Origin: JAVVEG01 sp032251455
GTDB taxonomy: Bacteria; Pseudomonadota; Gammaproteobacteria; Pseudomonadales; Pseudohongiellaceae
DNA length: 64,000 bases
Assembly (NCBI GenBank): GCA_032251455.1
Contig: JAVVEG010000009.1
Location: 58,397-122,396 of the forward strand
Direction: 5' to 3'
How positions within the stretch are numbered: the stretch's first letter is position 1; every line of letters begins with the position of its first letter. The notes beneath the pieces were generated by a model. It had not been told where the DNA came from and ran no database searches. It worked only from the letters and a program-made list of their open reading frames with translations. Below, one piece after another: positions 26,836 to 35,425 of the stretch. The position numbers and the translations under genes were made by a program.

Positions 26836-27909
26836 CTACTCGGTCTCATCGGCGATTTCTTCAACACTGAGCTCATCTGCTTGCAGTAATGTGTTATTAC
26901 CGCCCAGCAATTGCGCACGTATCCTGTCTTCAAGCTCTTTGGCTATCTCTGGGTTCTCCTCCAGGAATACACCCACATTCTTCTTGCCCTGACCTATCTT
27001 TTCACCGTTATAGGCATACCAGGCGCCAGATTTCTCCAGCAGGTCGAGCTTTACACCCAGGTCGATGATCTCGCCCATGCGGTAAATACCGGTGCCATAC
27101 ATGATCTGGAACTCGGTCTGCCGGAATGGCGGTGCGACCTTGTTCTTGACGACCTTGACCCGGGTTTCGTTGCCAACAACCTCGTCTCCGTCCTTGATTG
27201 AGCCGATACGACGGATATCCAGCCGCACCGAGGAATAGAATTTGAGTGCATTGCCACCGGTAGTGGTTTCCGGTGAACCGAACATGACCCCGATTTTCAT
27301 GCGGATCTGGTTGATGAAAATGACCAGCGTATTTGAATTCTTGATGTTCCCGGTCATCTTGCGCAAGGCTTGCGACATCAGGCGCGCCTGCAAACCCATG
27401 TGGCTGTCGCCCATATCCCCTTCAATCTCGGCCTTGGGCGTCAATGCAGCCACCGAGTCGATCACCACCACATCGACTGCACCGGAGCGGACAATCATAT
27501 CGCAGATCTCCAGGGCCTGTTCACCCGTATCGGGCTGGCTGACCAGCAGGTTCTCGACATCCACACCCAGATTGCCGGCATAGATAGGGTCAAGCGCATG
27601 CTCGGCATCAATAAAGGCACAGGTGCCACCCTGCTTCTGACATTCCGCTATGACCTGCAGGGTCAGGGTTGTCTTGCCGGAGGACTCCGGGCCGTAGATT
27701 TCGACAATACGGCCCCGAGGCAGCCCCCCTATGCCCAAGGCGACATCCAGTCCCAATGAACCCGTGGAGATCGAGGGAATGGCCTCCCGGCCCTTGTCGC
27801 CCAGGCGCATCATCGACCCTTTGCCAAACTGGCGTTCGATTTGTGAGAGCGCTGCCGAAAGCGCCTTTTCCTTATTACCATCTTTCATCATGTCTGGATG
27901 CGCCATCAT
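26836..27909 (-). CDS. recA: Recombinase RecA
   Basis: Strand exchange in homologous recombination and co-protease for LexA cleavage. Walker A GPESSGKTT is at residues 73-81, the adenine-contacting segment and VVVIDSVAALTPKAEIEGDMGD (Walker B) follow, then loop L1, and the L2 region (FINQIRMKIGVMFGSPETTTGGNALKFY). The C-terminal tail is acidic. It has 357 residues, usual. Start ATG 27909 has AGGA seven bases before it. An SOS box lies about 160 bases upstream. Confidence 0.98.
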   Translation of the reverse strand: MMAHPDMMKDGNKEKALSAALSQIERQFGKGSMMRLGDKGREAIPSISTGSLGLDVALGIGGLPRGRIVEIYGPESSGKTTLTLQVIAECQKQGGTCAFIDAEHALDPIYAGNLGVDVENLLVSQPDTGEQALEICDMIVRSGAVDVVVIDSVAALTPKAEIEGDMGDSHMGLQARLMSQALRKMTGNIKNSNTLVIFINQIRMKIGVMFGSPETTTGGNALKFYSSVRLDIRRIGSIKDGDEVVGNETRVKVVKNKVAPPFRQTEFQIMYGTGIYRMGEIIDLGVKLDLLEKSGAWYAYNGEKIGQGKKNVGVFLEENPEIAKELEDRIRAQLLGGNNTLLQADELSVEEIADETE

Positions 27910-28007
27910 CGATGTCCTGTCTTGTGTTGAAACGGATTCATTACTTCATGTCCACTTTATTACGAGTCCACCACTTTGTTACGAGCCAAAATGGGTAGCA
28001 CGAGCCC

Positions 28008-28034
28008 GTTATAATTCGCAGACTACTCTGTCAG
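28008..28034 (-). promoter_or_regulatory. Possible recA core promoter
   Basis: On the minus strand CTGACA (28034-28029) and TATAAC (28013-28008), each one base from consensus, with a 15-base spacer that is shorter than optimal. TTGTAT inside the SOS box further upstream is an alternative -35. The true start cannot be decided from sequence. Confidence 0.35.
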
Positions 28035-28066
28035 GGGGTGACTCGGTGTAGATTGAAACAGAAAAT

Positions 28067-28086
28067 TACTGTACATACAACCAGTA
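28067..28086 (-). promoter_or_regulatory. LexA (SOS) box upstream of recA
   Basis: TACTGTACATACAACCAGTA is a near-palindrome with the CTG-N10-CAG core of the gammaproteobacterial LexA site; its outer TACTG/CAGTA arms are perfectly symmetrical. One inner position deviates from the CTGT-N8-ACAG form. It lies between recA and pncC, both on the minus strand, so it should control recA (and recX). It ends 21 bases before the pncC stop. Confidence 0.8.
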
Positions 28087-28107
28087 TTTTATGAAACCTG
28101 CAATTCC

Positions 28108-28632
28108 TTACTGCTCAGTATTGACCAGTTCCACCAATCCCGCCAATGCAGCCTCTGTGCTTTGTGCGCGCACTTGCTGTCGTGTTCCTTCAAAATGGAA
28201 TTTTCTGGCTTTACTGGCAATCAACTGTCCCTGGTGCTCTCGCTCCCAGGCCCAGCCAATCCAGACCGTACCAACCGGTTTGGCCGGACTGCCCCCGTCT
28301 GGCCCGGCAATTCCACTGACTGCCACACTGCAATTGGCCCCAGCCAGACTCAACACACCCTGGGCCATGGCCAGCACGGTCTCTTCGCTGACGGCACCAA
28401 CGCCCCCTTCTTCGGCAAAATACGAAACCGGGACTGACAGTAACTGTTGCTTGATCTCATTGGAGTAGCTGACGATGCCACATTCAAACCAGGCTGAACT
28501 GCCTGGAATGGCAGTAATGGCGCTGGCAATACCGCCTCCGGTACAGGATTCCGCCGTGGCAACCTGCCATCCGCGTGCACTCAGGGCTGCACCCAGCTGG
28601 GCGGCAAGCGTATGAAAGGGTTCAGTGGACAT
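28108..28632 (-). CDS. pncC: CinA-family nicotinamide-nucleotide amidohydrolase (PncC)
   Basis: Deamidates nicotinamide mononucleotide to nicotinate mononucleotide in NAD salvage. The single CinA C-terminal domain has 174 residues from the ATG at 28632; upstream codons to 28668 lack family similarity. Seen: VATAESCTGGGIASAITAIPGSSAWFECGIVSYSN, then AMAQGVLSLAGANCSVAVSGIAGPDGG and KPVGTVWIGW. Upstream of recA on the same strand, a common recA neighbour in many bacteria. This stand-alone form lacks the N-terminal CinA domain. Confidence 0.92.
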   Translation of the reverse strand: MSTEPFHTLAAQLGAALSARGWQVATAESCTGGGIASAITAIPGSSAWFECGIVSYSNEIKQQLLSVPVSYFAEEGGVGAVSEETVLAMAQGVLSLAGANCSVAVSGIAGPDGGSPAKPVGTVWIGWAWEREHQGQLIASKARKFHFEGTRQQVRAQSTEAALAGLVELVNTEQ

Positions 28633-28697
28633 TGCTGCAGTATAAAGGCGAACGGCCTGGGAATTCAAAAATTCCTGTGGTTTTTATTGCCGTGTTT

Positions 28698-29006
28698 TCA
28701 GTTTGCTAAGTGCTTGATTTTTTTATGCGCAGAACCGTCAGGGCTCAAGCCCTGACGGGCATCGATATATTGAATGGCCTCTGCAACCCGTTGTTCAACA
28801 ACATGATAGATCCGGCCCAGCTCTTCGGAAGACTCATAAAAGCGGGCATCAACGATATGGCGCACATACCGGGCTGGCAGCTTATTGAGGGCAACGCAGG
28901 CGACATCTTCCAGATAATCGAGATCGCGGGCCTTGGGGGTGCCGGCAAGTTCGCGGGTAAGTACATCCAGAACCAGTGCTTCAAAATAATTGGTAATATT
29001 CATCAT
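28698..29006 (-). CDS. ComFB-like protein
   Basis: Small protein of the late-competence ComFB family, 102 residues. Visible family pattern: ITNYFEALVLDVL near the N-terminus, DYLEDVACVALNKLPARYVRHIVDARFY in the middle (the conserved D-V-x-x-x-A-L-N-x-L-P-x-x-Y core). The Cys pairs seen in many members are absent. Some ComFB-domain proteins have been reported to bind cyclic di-nucleotides; that this one does is only inference. It ends 66 bases before the pncC start on the same strand and diverges from mutS across a 226-base gap. Confidence 0.8.
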   Translation of the reverse strand: MMNITNYFEALVLDVLTRELAGTPKARDLDYLEDVACVALNKLPARYVRHIVDARFYESSEELGRIYHVVEQRVAEAIQYIDARQGLSPDGSAHKKIKHLAN

Positions 29007-29232
29007 CTATACCGCAACTACCAAAGATAAATAAGTCTGCTGACGTGCTCATCAAAGGGTATAACGGCAAAAGTCACGGATTCTGCAGTGATTCTTTCAA
29101 AATGCCGGTTTTATGTTAATCTCGCCTGCCTGAAGCTGGCTGAGTCCAACCAGACTCAACGCAAGACAAACTGAACCGAGCGACATTGTTTCGCTCCAAC
29201 CCTTTAAATACCAAGCTTTTACATAACTCTCA

Positions 29233-31833
29233 ATGCCATCTCACCAACCCACAGCACAACACACCCCCATGATGCAGCAATTCCTGCGCATCAAGGCCCA
29301 GCACCCTGATGAGTTGTTGTTCTACCGGATGGGGGATTTCTATGAATTATTTTTCAGCGACGCCGAGATTGCCGCTGACATTCTGGATATCACGCTGACC
29401 AGCCGCGGGCAGTCGGCCGGCAAGCCGATTCCCATGTGTGGCATCCCCTATCATGCTGCCGATCGCTATCTGGCCAGATTGGTTGAGTGCGGGCGCTCGA
29501 TTGCCATCTGTGAACAAATTGGTGATCCGGCAACCAGCAAGGGCCCGGTTGAACGTCAGGTGGTGCGGATCATCACTCCCGGCACCATCAGCGATGAAGC
29601 CCTGCTGCCCGAGCGCAGCGACAGTCTTCTTTTGGCCGTTACCGGCAGCCCAGCAGCGCACTACGGGCTGGCCTGGCTGGATATCAGCAGTGGTCGCTTT
29701 CTGCTGACGGAAACCGGGTCCACTGCTGAGCTGCTGGCCGAGATCGAACGGCTGCACCCTGCCGAAATCCTGCTCAATGACGAGCTGTCTTTGCCTGAGC
29801 TGGAAAAGCGTCACGGTACCCGGCGCCGTCCTTCCTGGGAATTTGACCGGGATAGCTGTGAACGCCTGTTGAACAAGCACTTCAAGACGCGTGATCTCGA
29901 AGGCTTTGGCTGTACTCATCTGCCGCTGGCCATACAGGCTGCAGGTTGTCTGCTGGCTTATGCCCAGGATACCCAGCGCTCGCAGTTACCCCATATCAAC
30001 AGCCTGGGCGTGGAGCAACAGAGTGACAGCCTGATTCTGGACGCTGCCAGCCGCCGCAATCTGGAACTCGACCGCAATCTGGCTGGGGGTAGCGACAATA
30101 CCTTGATGTCTGTCGTCGATAACACCAGCACTGCCATGGGCAGCCGTCTGTTGCGGCGCTGGTTGCATCGCCCCTTGCGCGACCGGCACACCCTGCAATT
30201 ACGTCAGCAGACCGTCTCCAGTCTGTTGACGGCTTACGGCTTTGAACCCCTGCAGGCTCTCCTCCACAACATTGGTGACATGGAACGGATTCTTGGCCGG
30301 GTGGCCCTGCGTTCAGCCCGCCCGCGAGACCTGGCCCGCTTGCGTGACTCACTGCAGGTACTGCCGGCTCTGCAGACCCAGTTGCACAGCATCCAGCAAA
30401 CCACAGAGACGCCGCACCTGATCAGTCTGAGCAAAGAGATTGCCGATTACCCGGACCTGGCCAGTCTGCTGTCAACTGCCATCATCACCAACCCTCCTGT
30501 GGTCATTCGCGAAGGGGGGGTCATTGCCAGCGGTTATGATGCGGAGCTGGATGAATTGCGTGGTCTGAGTGCCAATGCCGGGCAATACCTGGTTGATCTG
30601 GAGCTGCAGGAAAAACGGCGCACCGGATTGAGTTCATTGAAAGTGGGCTATAACCGGGTACATGGTTATTACATCGAACTCAGCGCAGGACAATCGGCCT
30701 CCGCACCGGCAGATTATATTCGCCGCCAGACCCTGAAGAATGCAGAACGCTTCATCACCCCTGAGCTGAAGAATTTCGAAGACAAGGTACTCAGTGCCAA
30801 CAGCAAGTCCCTGGCCCGGGAAAAAGCCCTTTATGAAGAACTGCTGGAAACCCTGGCCGCACACTTGCAGGCCTTGCAGGCCAGTGCCGCGGCAATTGCC
30901 GAGCTGGATGTACTGGCCAATTTTGCCGAACGTGCCAACAGCCTGCAATGGAACCAGCCCGAGTTGTTGCCGCAGCCCGGTATAGAGATCAGGGAGGGAC
31001 GTCATCCAGTGGTGGAGCAGGCACTGGAAAGCAGTTTTGTGGCCAATGATGTCGAGTTGGATACAGAGACGCGCATGTTGATCATTACCGGCCCGAATAT
31101 GGGCGGAAAATCCACCTATATGCGCCAGACCGCCCTGATTGTCCTGATGGCATTTACCGGCAGCTTTGTTCCGGTCAGCAGTGCCCGCATTGGGCCCATC
31201 GACCGCATTTTTACCCGTATTGGTTCATCTGACGACCTGGCCGGTGGTCGCTCCACCTTCATGGTGGAAATGACTGAAACAGCCAATATCCTGCATAATG
31301 CCAGCGCCAGCAGCCTGGTCCTGATGGACGAGGTGGGCAGGGGCACCAGCACCTTTGACGGTCTGTCCCTGGCCTGGGCCAGCGCAGTGTACATTGCCGA
31401 AAAACTCCAGGCATTCACCCTGTTCGCCACACATTATTTTGAATTGACGGCGCTCCCGGAAAGCCTGGACAGCGTGAGCAATGTGCATCTGGATGCCGTA
31501 GAACATCAGGACGGCATAGTTTTTCTGCATGCCGTCAAGCCAGGACCTGCCAATCAGAGTTATGGCTTGCAGGTTGCGCAACTGGCGGGTATTCCAGGCC
31601 CAGTGATAGCCAGAGCCCGCGACAAGTTGCAGCAATTGGAAACGGGCGCCAATGCGGCGGCAAAAATCACACCCCAAACCCAGAATAACGGGCAGCCCTG
31701 GCAAAGCGATCTGTTTCAGGATCAGCCTGAACACCCGGTGCTCACCCAGCTGCGCACACTGAATCCGGACGAATTGAGCGCACGTCAGGCCCTGGAGCTG
31801 GTTTATCAAATACGGCAGAAACTGGAAAAATAA
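29233..31833 (+). CDS. mutS: DNA mismatch repair protein MutS
   Basis: Recognises mismatches and starts methyl-directed repair with MutL. The N-terminal mismatch-binding domain has the Phe-x-Glu motif region (LLFYRMGDFYELF). The C-terminal ATPase has Walker A GPNMGGKST near residue 620, the YMRQTALIVLMA helix, DDLAGGRSTFMVEM, LVLMDEVGRGTSTFDGLSLAW and the signature FATHYFELT. It has 866 residues, close to the usual 853. Followed on the same strand by fdxA after 157 bases containing a separate promoter. Confidence 0.98.
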   Translation: MPSHQPTAQHTPMMQQFLRIKAQHPDELLFYRMGDFYELFFSDAEIAADILDITLTSRGQSAGKPIPMCGIPYHAADRYLARLVECGRSIAICEQIGDPATSKGPVERQVVRIITPGTISDEALLPERSDSLLLAVTGSPAAHYGLAWLDISSGRFLLTETGSTAELLAEIERLHPAEILLNDELSLPELEKRHGTRRRPSWEFDRDSCERLLNKHFKTRDLEGFGCTHLPLAIQAAGCLLAYAQDTQRSQLPHINSLGVEQQSDSLILDAASRRNLELDRNLAGGSDNTLMSVVDNTSTAMGSRLLRRWLHRPLRDRHTLQLRQQTVSSLLTAYGFEPLQALLHNIGDMERILGRVALRSARPRDLARLRDSLQVLPALQTQLHSIQQTTETPHLISLSKEIADYPDLASLLSTAIITNPPVVIREGGVIASGYDAELDELRGLSANAGQYLVDLELQEKRRTGLSSLKVGYNRVHGYYIELSAGQSASAPADYIRRQTLKNAERFITPELKNFEDKVLSANSKSLAREKALYEELLETLAAHLQALQASAAAIAELDVLANFAERANSLQWNQPELLPQPGIEIREGRHPVVEQALESSFVANDVELDTETRMLIITGPNMGGKSTYMRQTALIVLMAFTGSFVPVSSARIGPIDRIFTRIGSSDDLAGGRSTFMVEMTETANILHNASASSLVLMDEVGRGTSTFDGLSLAWASAVYIAEKLQAFTLFATHYFELTALPESLDSVSNVHLDAVEHQDGIVFLHAVKPGPANQSYGLQVAQLAGIPGPVIARARDKLQQLETGANAAAKITPQTQNNGQPWQSDLFQDQPEHPVLTQLRTLNPDELSARQALELVYQIRQKLEK

Positions 31834-31854
31834 ACGAAATCGGTAAATTGAGTT

Positions 31855-31883
31855 TTCACACCGAGCATAAAACTCTCTATAAT
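31855..31883 (+). promoter_or_regulatory. Sigma-70 promoter of fdxA
   Basis: TTCACA at 31855-31860 (5/6) and TATAAT at 31878-31883 (6/6) with exactly 17 bases between them. This leaves a leader of about 100 bases before the fdxA ATG, which has GGAGAG as its ribosome site. Confidence 0.75.
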
Positions 31884-31990
31884 TCGCCTCTTTAAGCAGC
31901 AGCTTATCTAGAACAACAGTACCTTACACAGTATCGTTACCCGCGCCGGGTTTTCCCGCCTGCCAATGGAACGAACTGCTTGGAGAGATC

Positions 31991-32323
31991 ATGACATTTG
32001 TAGTTGGCGAAAATTGCATCAAGTGCAAACACACGGATTGCGTGGAAGTCTGCCCGGTAGACTGTTTTTATGAAGGGCCCAATTTCCTGGTGATCCATCC
32101 CGATGAATGTATCGATTGCGCCCTCTGCGAACCGGAATGCCCGGTCGATGCTATCTATGCAGAAGATGAGCTACCGGATGACCAGCAACAGTTTCTGGCA
32201 TTGAATGCCGAACTGGCAGAGAAATGGCCCAATATTACCGAAATGAAACCAGCCCTGGAGGATGCCGAAGAGTGGGCAGGCAAGCCCGGCAAGCTGCAAT
32301 ATCTGGAAAAGGACTGGAAATAG
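31991..32323 (+). CDS. fdxA: Seven-iron ferredoxin FdxA
   Basis: Low-potential electron carrier with one [3Fe-4S] and one [4Fe-4S] cluster. Cys ligands: C9-x7-C17-x3-C21 with a further C12, C25 pair, and C40-x2-C43-x2-C46-x3-C50. The C-terminal extension (ALNAELAEKWPNITEMKPALEDAEEW) is typical of the 7Fe type. It has 110 residues. The mutS-fdxA neighbourhood with rpoS converging is common in pseudomonad-like genomes, where the small RNA RsmZ can sit between; here only 58 bases separate fdxA from rpoS. Confidence 0.95.
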   Translation: MTFVVGENCIKCKHTDCVEVCPVDCFYEGPNFLVIHPDECIDCALCEPECPVDAIYAEDELPDDQQQFLALNAELAEKWPNITEMKPALEDAEEWAGKPGKLQYLEKDWK

Positions 32324-32329
32324 CTGTTT

Positions 32330-32369
32330 CTGCCCGGAGTAAATTACACTGTCTTTATACTCCGGGCAG
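32330..32369. terminator. Bidirectional hairpin between convergent fdxA and rpoS
   Basis: CTGCCCGGAGTA and TACTCCGGGCAG form a perfect 12-bp stem with a 16-base loop, centred between the two stop codons. It lacks a strong T tract, so termination may be only partly intrinsic. Confidence 0.65.
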
Positions 32370-32381
32370 CCAAACCCGCAC

Positions 32382-33335
32382 TCAATAAAGATCTTCCGCC
32401 GAGATACCCAGGCTCTGCGCTTGTGTCCGCAGCTGCTGCAGCGCTTCCAACTGAATCTGACGTACCCGCTCCCGGGTCAGACCCACGGCTTCACCCACTT
32501 CATCCAGAGTGCCGGCATCGTGTCCATGCAAGCCAAAGCGACGGCAAACAATCTCGTACTGACGTCTGGACAAGCTCTGCAGCCACTGTTTCAGCAGACC
32601 ATCCCTGATCTCCTTCTGCAGTTGCTGAGCGGGTCCGCAGCTTGTTTCGTCAACCATGGCATCCATCGAATTGCTGCTTTGCTCCATACCCTCCAGAGCT
32701 ACACTGGCTGCATCCTGAGCCAAGGTCTGCTCATGGTACATAAACAAGCGGCGGACTCTTTTCCCAGGCTTGCCCAGCAAGGTCTCAATTTCGGCAACCC
32801 GCGCCTCCCTGCCCTTCTTTTTCTTGATTTCATTACCAGCCCGCAAACAGGCATTCAACTCCTTGATGACATGAACCGGCAAACGGATCGTACGCGACTG
32901 ATTCATTATCGCTCTTTCTATTGCCTGTTTTACCCACCAGGTTGCGTAGGTTGAAAAACGAAACCCCTTTCCCAGATCAAATTTTTCAACGGCACGAATC
33001 AGACCGATATTGCCTTCTTCAACCAGATCCAGCAAAGGCAGATTACGATTGCCGTAATGATGGGCAATCTTGACTACCAGGCGTAAGTTACGCTCAATCA
33101 ACAGCTGTCTTCCCTGCTGGCACCCCTGCAGAATCCGGGCAGCAACCTGCCTCTCCTCGGCTGCCGTCAACAATTTCAGTTGACGAATATCATTCAGATA
33201 GAGATTGGTAATATCAATATTAATTTTTTCTGCCGGAAAACAATCATCCAAACTGGACTCTGAAGCAGATTCTTGTTGACAGGAAACACGTTGACGAGAT
33301 GCGAAAGATGATAGATGTGGAACAACATTTTTCAT
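32382..33335 (-). CDS. rpoS: RNA polymerase sigma factor RpoS (sigma-38)
   Basis: Master sigma factor of stationary phase and general stress. 317 residues against ~330 in E. coli. Region 1.2 DITNLYLNDIRQLKLLTAAEE, region 2 ERNLRLVVKIAHHYGNRNLPLLDLVEEGNIGLIRAVEKFDLGKGFRFSTYATWWVKQAIERAIMNQSRTIRLP split across the usual 2.1-2.4 motifs, region 3, and region 4 TLDEVGEAVGLTRERVRQIQLEAL. The ATG follows GGGAGG. The start is 91 bases downstream of nlpD; in relatives the main rpoS promoter lies inside nlpD. A possible near promoter (TTGCAA, 17 bases, TAATTT) lies in the gap. Confidence 0.97.
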   Translation of the reverse strand: MKNVVPHLSSFASRQRVSCQQESASESSLDDCFPAEKINIDITNLYLNDIRQLKLLTAAEERQVAARILQGCQQGRQLLIERNLRLVVKIAHHYGNRNLPLLDLVEEGNIGLIRAVEKFDLGKGFRFSTYATWWVKQAIERAIMNQSRTIRLPVHVIKELNACLRAGNEIKKKKGREARVAEIETLLGKPGKRVRRLFMYHEQTLAQDAASVALEGMEQSSNSMDAMVDETSCGPAQQLQKEIRDGLLKQWLQSLSRRQYEIVCRRFGLHGHDAGTLDEVGEAVGLTRERVRQIQLEALQQLRTQAQSLGISAEDLY

Positions 33336-33426
33336 TATGCCCTCCCTGGCATTAACAACAAACGTGAAATGAAATTAGCATTCCATTACGCGCATTGCAA
33401 TATACTGTAAGTCAAAAATCGAACAT

Positions 33427-34506
33427 TTATCGTGCCGGCAAATAACTGAGCGGGTTCACAGGCACACCATCGCGACGCACCTCAAAATGTAACACCGGCT
33501 CACCATTGTCATTGCGCCCTGACGAAGCAATCATGTCTCCTGCCTGTACCCGCATCCCTTCGGAAACCAACAGACTGCTGTTGTGCATATAGGCGCTGAG
33601 CAGGCTCGCACTGTGACGGATGATGACCAGTTCCCCTGCCCCTTGAATACTGCGTCCGGCAAATACCACCTCTCCCGCCGCGGCGGCATAGACCGGGTCA
33701 CCTTCACGCGCCTGGATATCAACGCCCCGGCCGCGACCGCCTGTGCTGCCAAAAGCAGTAAGTACGCGCCCTGAACCGGGCCATTCCCAGGAAACTCCAG
33801 CGACCTCACGATTGGGCACGCTGGTACGGCGACGGTTCTCAAAAGCGGCCTGTGCACGTTGCCCCGCCGCTGTATTCGTCTCGCCTGCCGGCGAAGCCGG
33901 AATGGTCGGCACGGCACTGATGGCATTGTCAGAAAATCCCAGCTGATCCAGGTTGAGACGCTGATCTGGATAAATGGTATAGGGCGGCTGTAGATTATTG
34001 GCCAGGGCCAGGCGACGATAATCCACACCATACTGCCAGGCGATGGAGTACAGGGTTTCGCCACGGCTGACCCGGTGTACCGTTGGACCAGCAGCGTTGT
34101 CAGGCCCAGCCTGCCCGGCAGCATCCGCAATGGTATTGCGCTCTATGCCAGCACGGCTGATACCTCTTGGCGCGGCAGGGGCGATGATACTTACCGCATT
34201 TGTGTTTGTAGCAGGAGCACCTGTTGCGCGCGTGTCACCGGCATTTGCGGCCCGGCCGGTTCTGCTGACAGGTCCTGTACTACCCAAAGCTGCGCTGTTA
34301 TCAATAATTCCGGAACTGCTGCTGGCTCCTCCTGAAGAAATAATCTGTGCGCTCGTTTGTGGCAGTCTGTCACCATCGTCGGTGACGGGAGCCTGATAAC
34401 TGGAACAGGAGGTCATCAACAACACAAGGAGGCCGACGGTCAGGGTTTTTCCCGAAACTGACAAGTCTGTGTTGAATTTTCGTTTTGCCTTACTCATGCT
34501 GTCCAT
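33427..34506 (-). CDS. nlpD: NlpD-like LysM/M23 lipoprotein (amidase activator)
   Basis: Outer-membrane lipoprotein that activates the peptidoglycan amidase AmiC at the septum. The signal peptide ends in lipobox MTSC. A long Ala/Gly/Thr-rich low-complexity region is followed by one LysM domain (VHRVSRGETLYSIAWQYGVD..., ~45 residues) and a C-terminal M23 fold (GRGVDIQAREGDPVYAAAAGEVVFAGRS, AYMHNS, VLHFEVRRDG). The first zinc-ligand His of active M23 enzymes is missing (GRGVDIQ), as in NlpD, so it should regulate rather than cut. The ATG at 34506 or at 34497, overlapping the DUF368 stop, both fit. Just upstream of rpoS. Confidence 0.92.
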   Translation of the reverse strand: MDSMSKAKRKFNTDLSVSGKTLTVGLLVLLMTSCSSYQAPVTDDGDRLPQTSAQIISSGGASSSSGIIDNSAALGSTGPVSRTGRAANAGDTRATGAPATNTNAVSIIAPAAPRGISRAGIERNTIADAAGQAGPDNAAGPTVHRVSRGETLYSIAWQYGVDYRRLALANNLQPPYTIYPDQRLNLDQLGFSDNAISAVPTIPASPAGETNTAAGQRAQAAFENRRRTSVPNREVAGVSWEWPGSGRVLTAFGSTGGRGRGVDIQAREGDPVYAAAAGEVVFAGRSIQGAGELVIIRHSASLLSAYMHNSSLLVSEGMRVQAGDMIASSGRNDNGEPVLHFEVRRDGVPVNPLSYLPAR

Positions 34507-35422
34507 TTATCCCGGAGTCCAGACGTGGATTAATCAGTTTTTCAAAAAATATTATCAATGTAAAACCGGCCAGAGCCAGCAACAGAACCCAAATCAATTG
34601 CAGATCAGGACCGGCCCCCGACAGCAACTCTTGCGGCCACAATACATAAACCGAAGCCAGTAACATACCATTGAGAAAAGCATAAGTCTGCTGGCGGTAA
34701 TAACGAAAGAGCAAGGCCAGCAGGTGCGAAAAACTCAACAAACCAAGAACGCATCCGGCGACAAAAACCAGCAACACATCCATTTGCAGGGTACGCAACG
34801 CTGCCAATATCTGTTCATAGACCCCCAGCAGCAATAGAATGAACGCACCGGATATTCCTGGCAGTATCATTGCACAGATAGCCACCAGACCGCTGAAAAA
34901 AATATAAACCAGGCTGCTGCTGCCGGCCAGAGGGTTAAGCAGTGCCAGCACCAGGGTGATGGCCATACCAGCAAGTAACAACACACTCTTTGGCCAGGTC
35001 CACAGGCCGATCTGCTTTTGCAGGAACCAGCTGGATGCCAGAATCAAGCCTATAAAAAAACCCATGATCAGAGCATGATGATTGGCCAGCAGATACAAAA
35101 TTGCATTGGCCGCCAACAACAGGCTGCTGGCAATTCCCAGCAACAAGGTCAGCAGAAACCCTCCATTGACATGACGCCACCAGATAGCTGGACTCTGTTG
35201 CCATAGCAGAGGCAAACTGAGCGGGTTCAAGCGGCGCAGGGAATGGATGAGTTCTTCATATATGCCGCTGATCACGGCAATGGTGCCACCGGAGACTCCC
35301 GGTACCGTATCTGCCAGGCCCATGGCCATGCCCTTGAGCAATAGCAGCAACCTTGCCTGGCGCGAGACAGGTGCCGATACCTGAACCGAGGAGTGCGTCG
35401 GAGTAGCTTGCTCATCATTCAT
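34490..35422 (-). CDS. DUF368 membrane protein
   Basis: Polytopic inner-membrane protein of 310 residues with about eight hydrophobic segments. The family signature GLADTVPGVSGGTIAVISGIYE is near residue 37, and a second similar motif AMILPGISGAFILLLLGVYEQIL lies in the second half, so the fold is an inverted repeat. Some DUF368 proteins have been linked to recycling of undecaprenyl phosphate across the membrane (PopT group); that this member does so is inference, though NlpD next to it concerns the cell wall. It overlaps nlpD by 8-17 bases depending on the nlpD start and is 3 bases from pcm. Confidence 0.85.
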   Translation of the reverse strand: MNDEQATPTHSSVQVSAPVSRQARLLLLLKGMAMGLADTVPGVSGGTIAVISGIYEELIHSLRRLNPLSLPLLWQQSPAIWWRHVNGGFLLTLLLGIASSLLLAANAILYLLANHHALIMGFFIGLILASSWFLQKQIGLWTWPKSVLLLAGMAITLVLALLNPLAGSSSLVYIFFSGLVAICAMILPGISGAFILLLLGVYEQILAALRTLQMDVLLVFVAGCVLGLLSFSHLLALLFRYYRQQTYAFLNGMLLASVYVLWPQELLSGAGPDLQLIWVLLLALAGFTLIIFFEKLINPRLDSGINGQHE

Positions 35423-35425
35423 GAT

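Noticed and set aside
32324..32381. RsmZ small RNA between rpoS and fdxA, as in pseudomonads
   Set aside because: Only 58 bases, taken up by a hairpin, and no repeated GGA loops.
33427..34506. Active M23 endopeptidase
   Set aside because: The first zinc His is replaced in GRGVDIQ; LysM plus degenerate M23 next to rpoS is NlpD.
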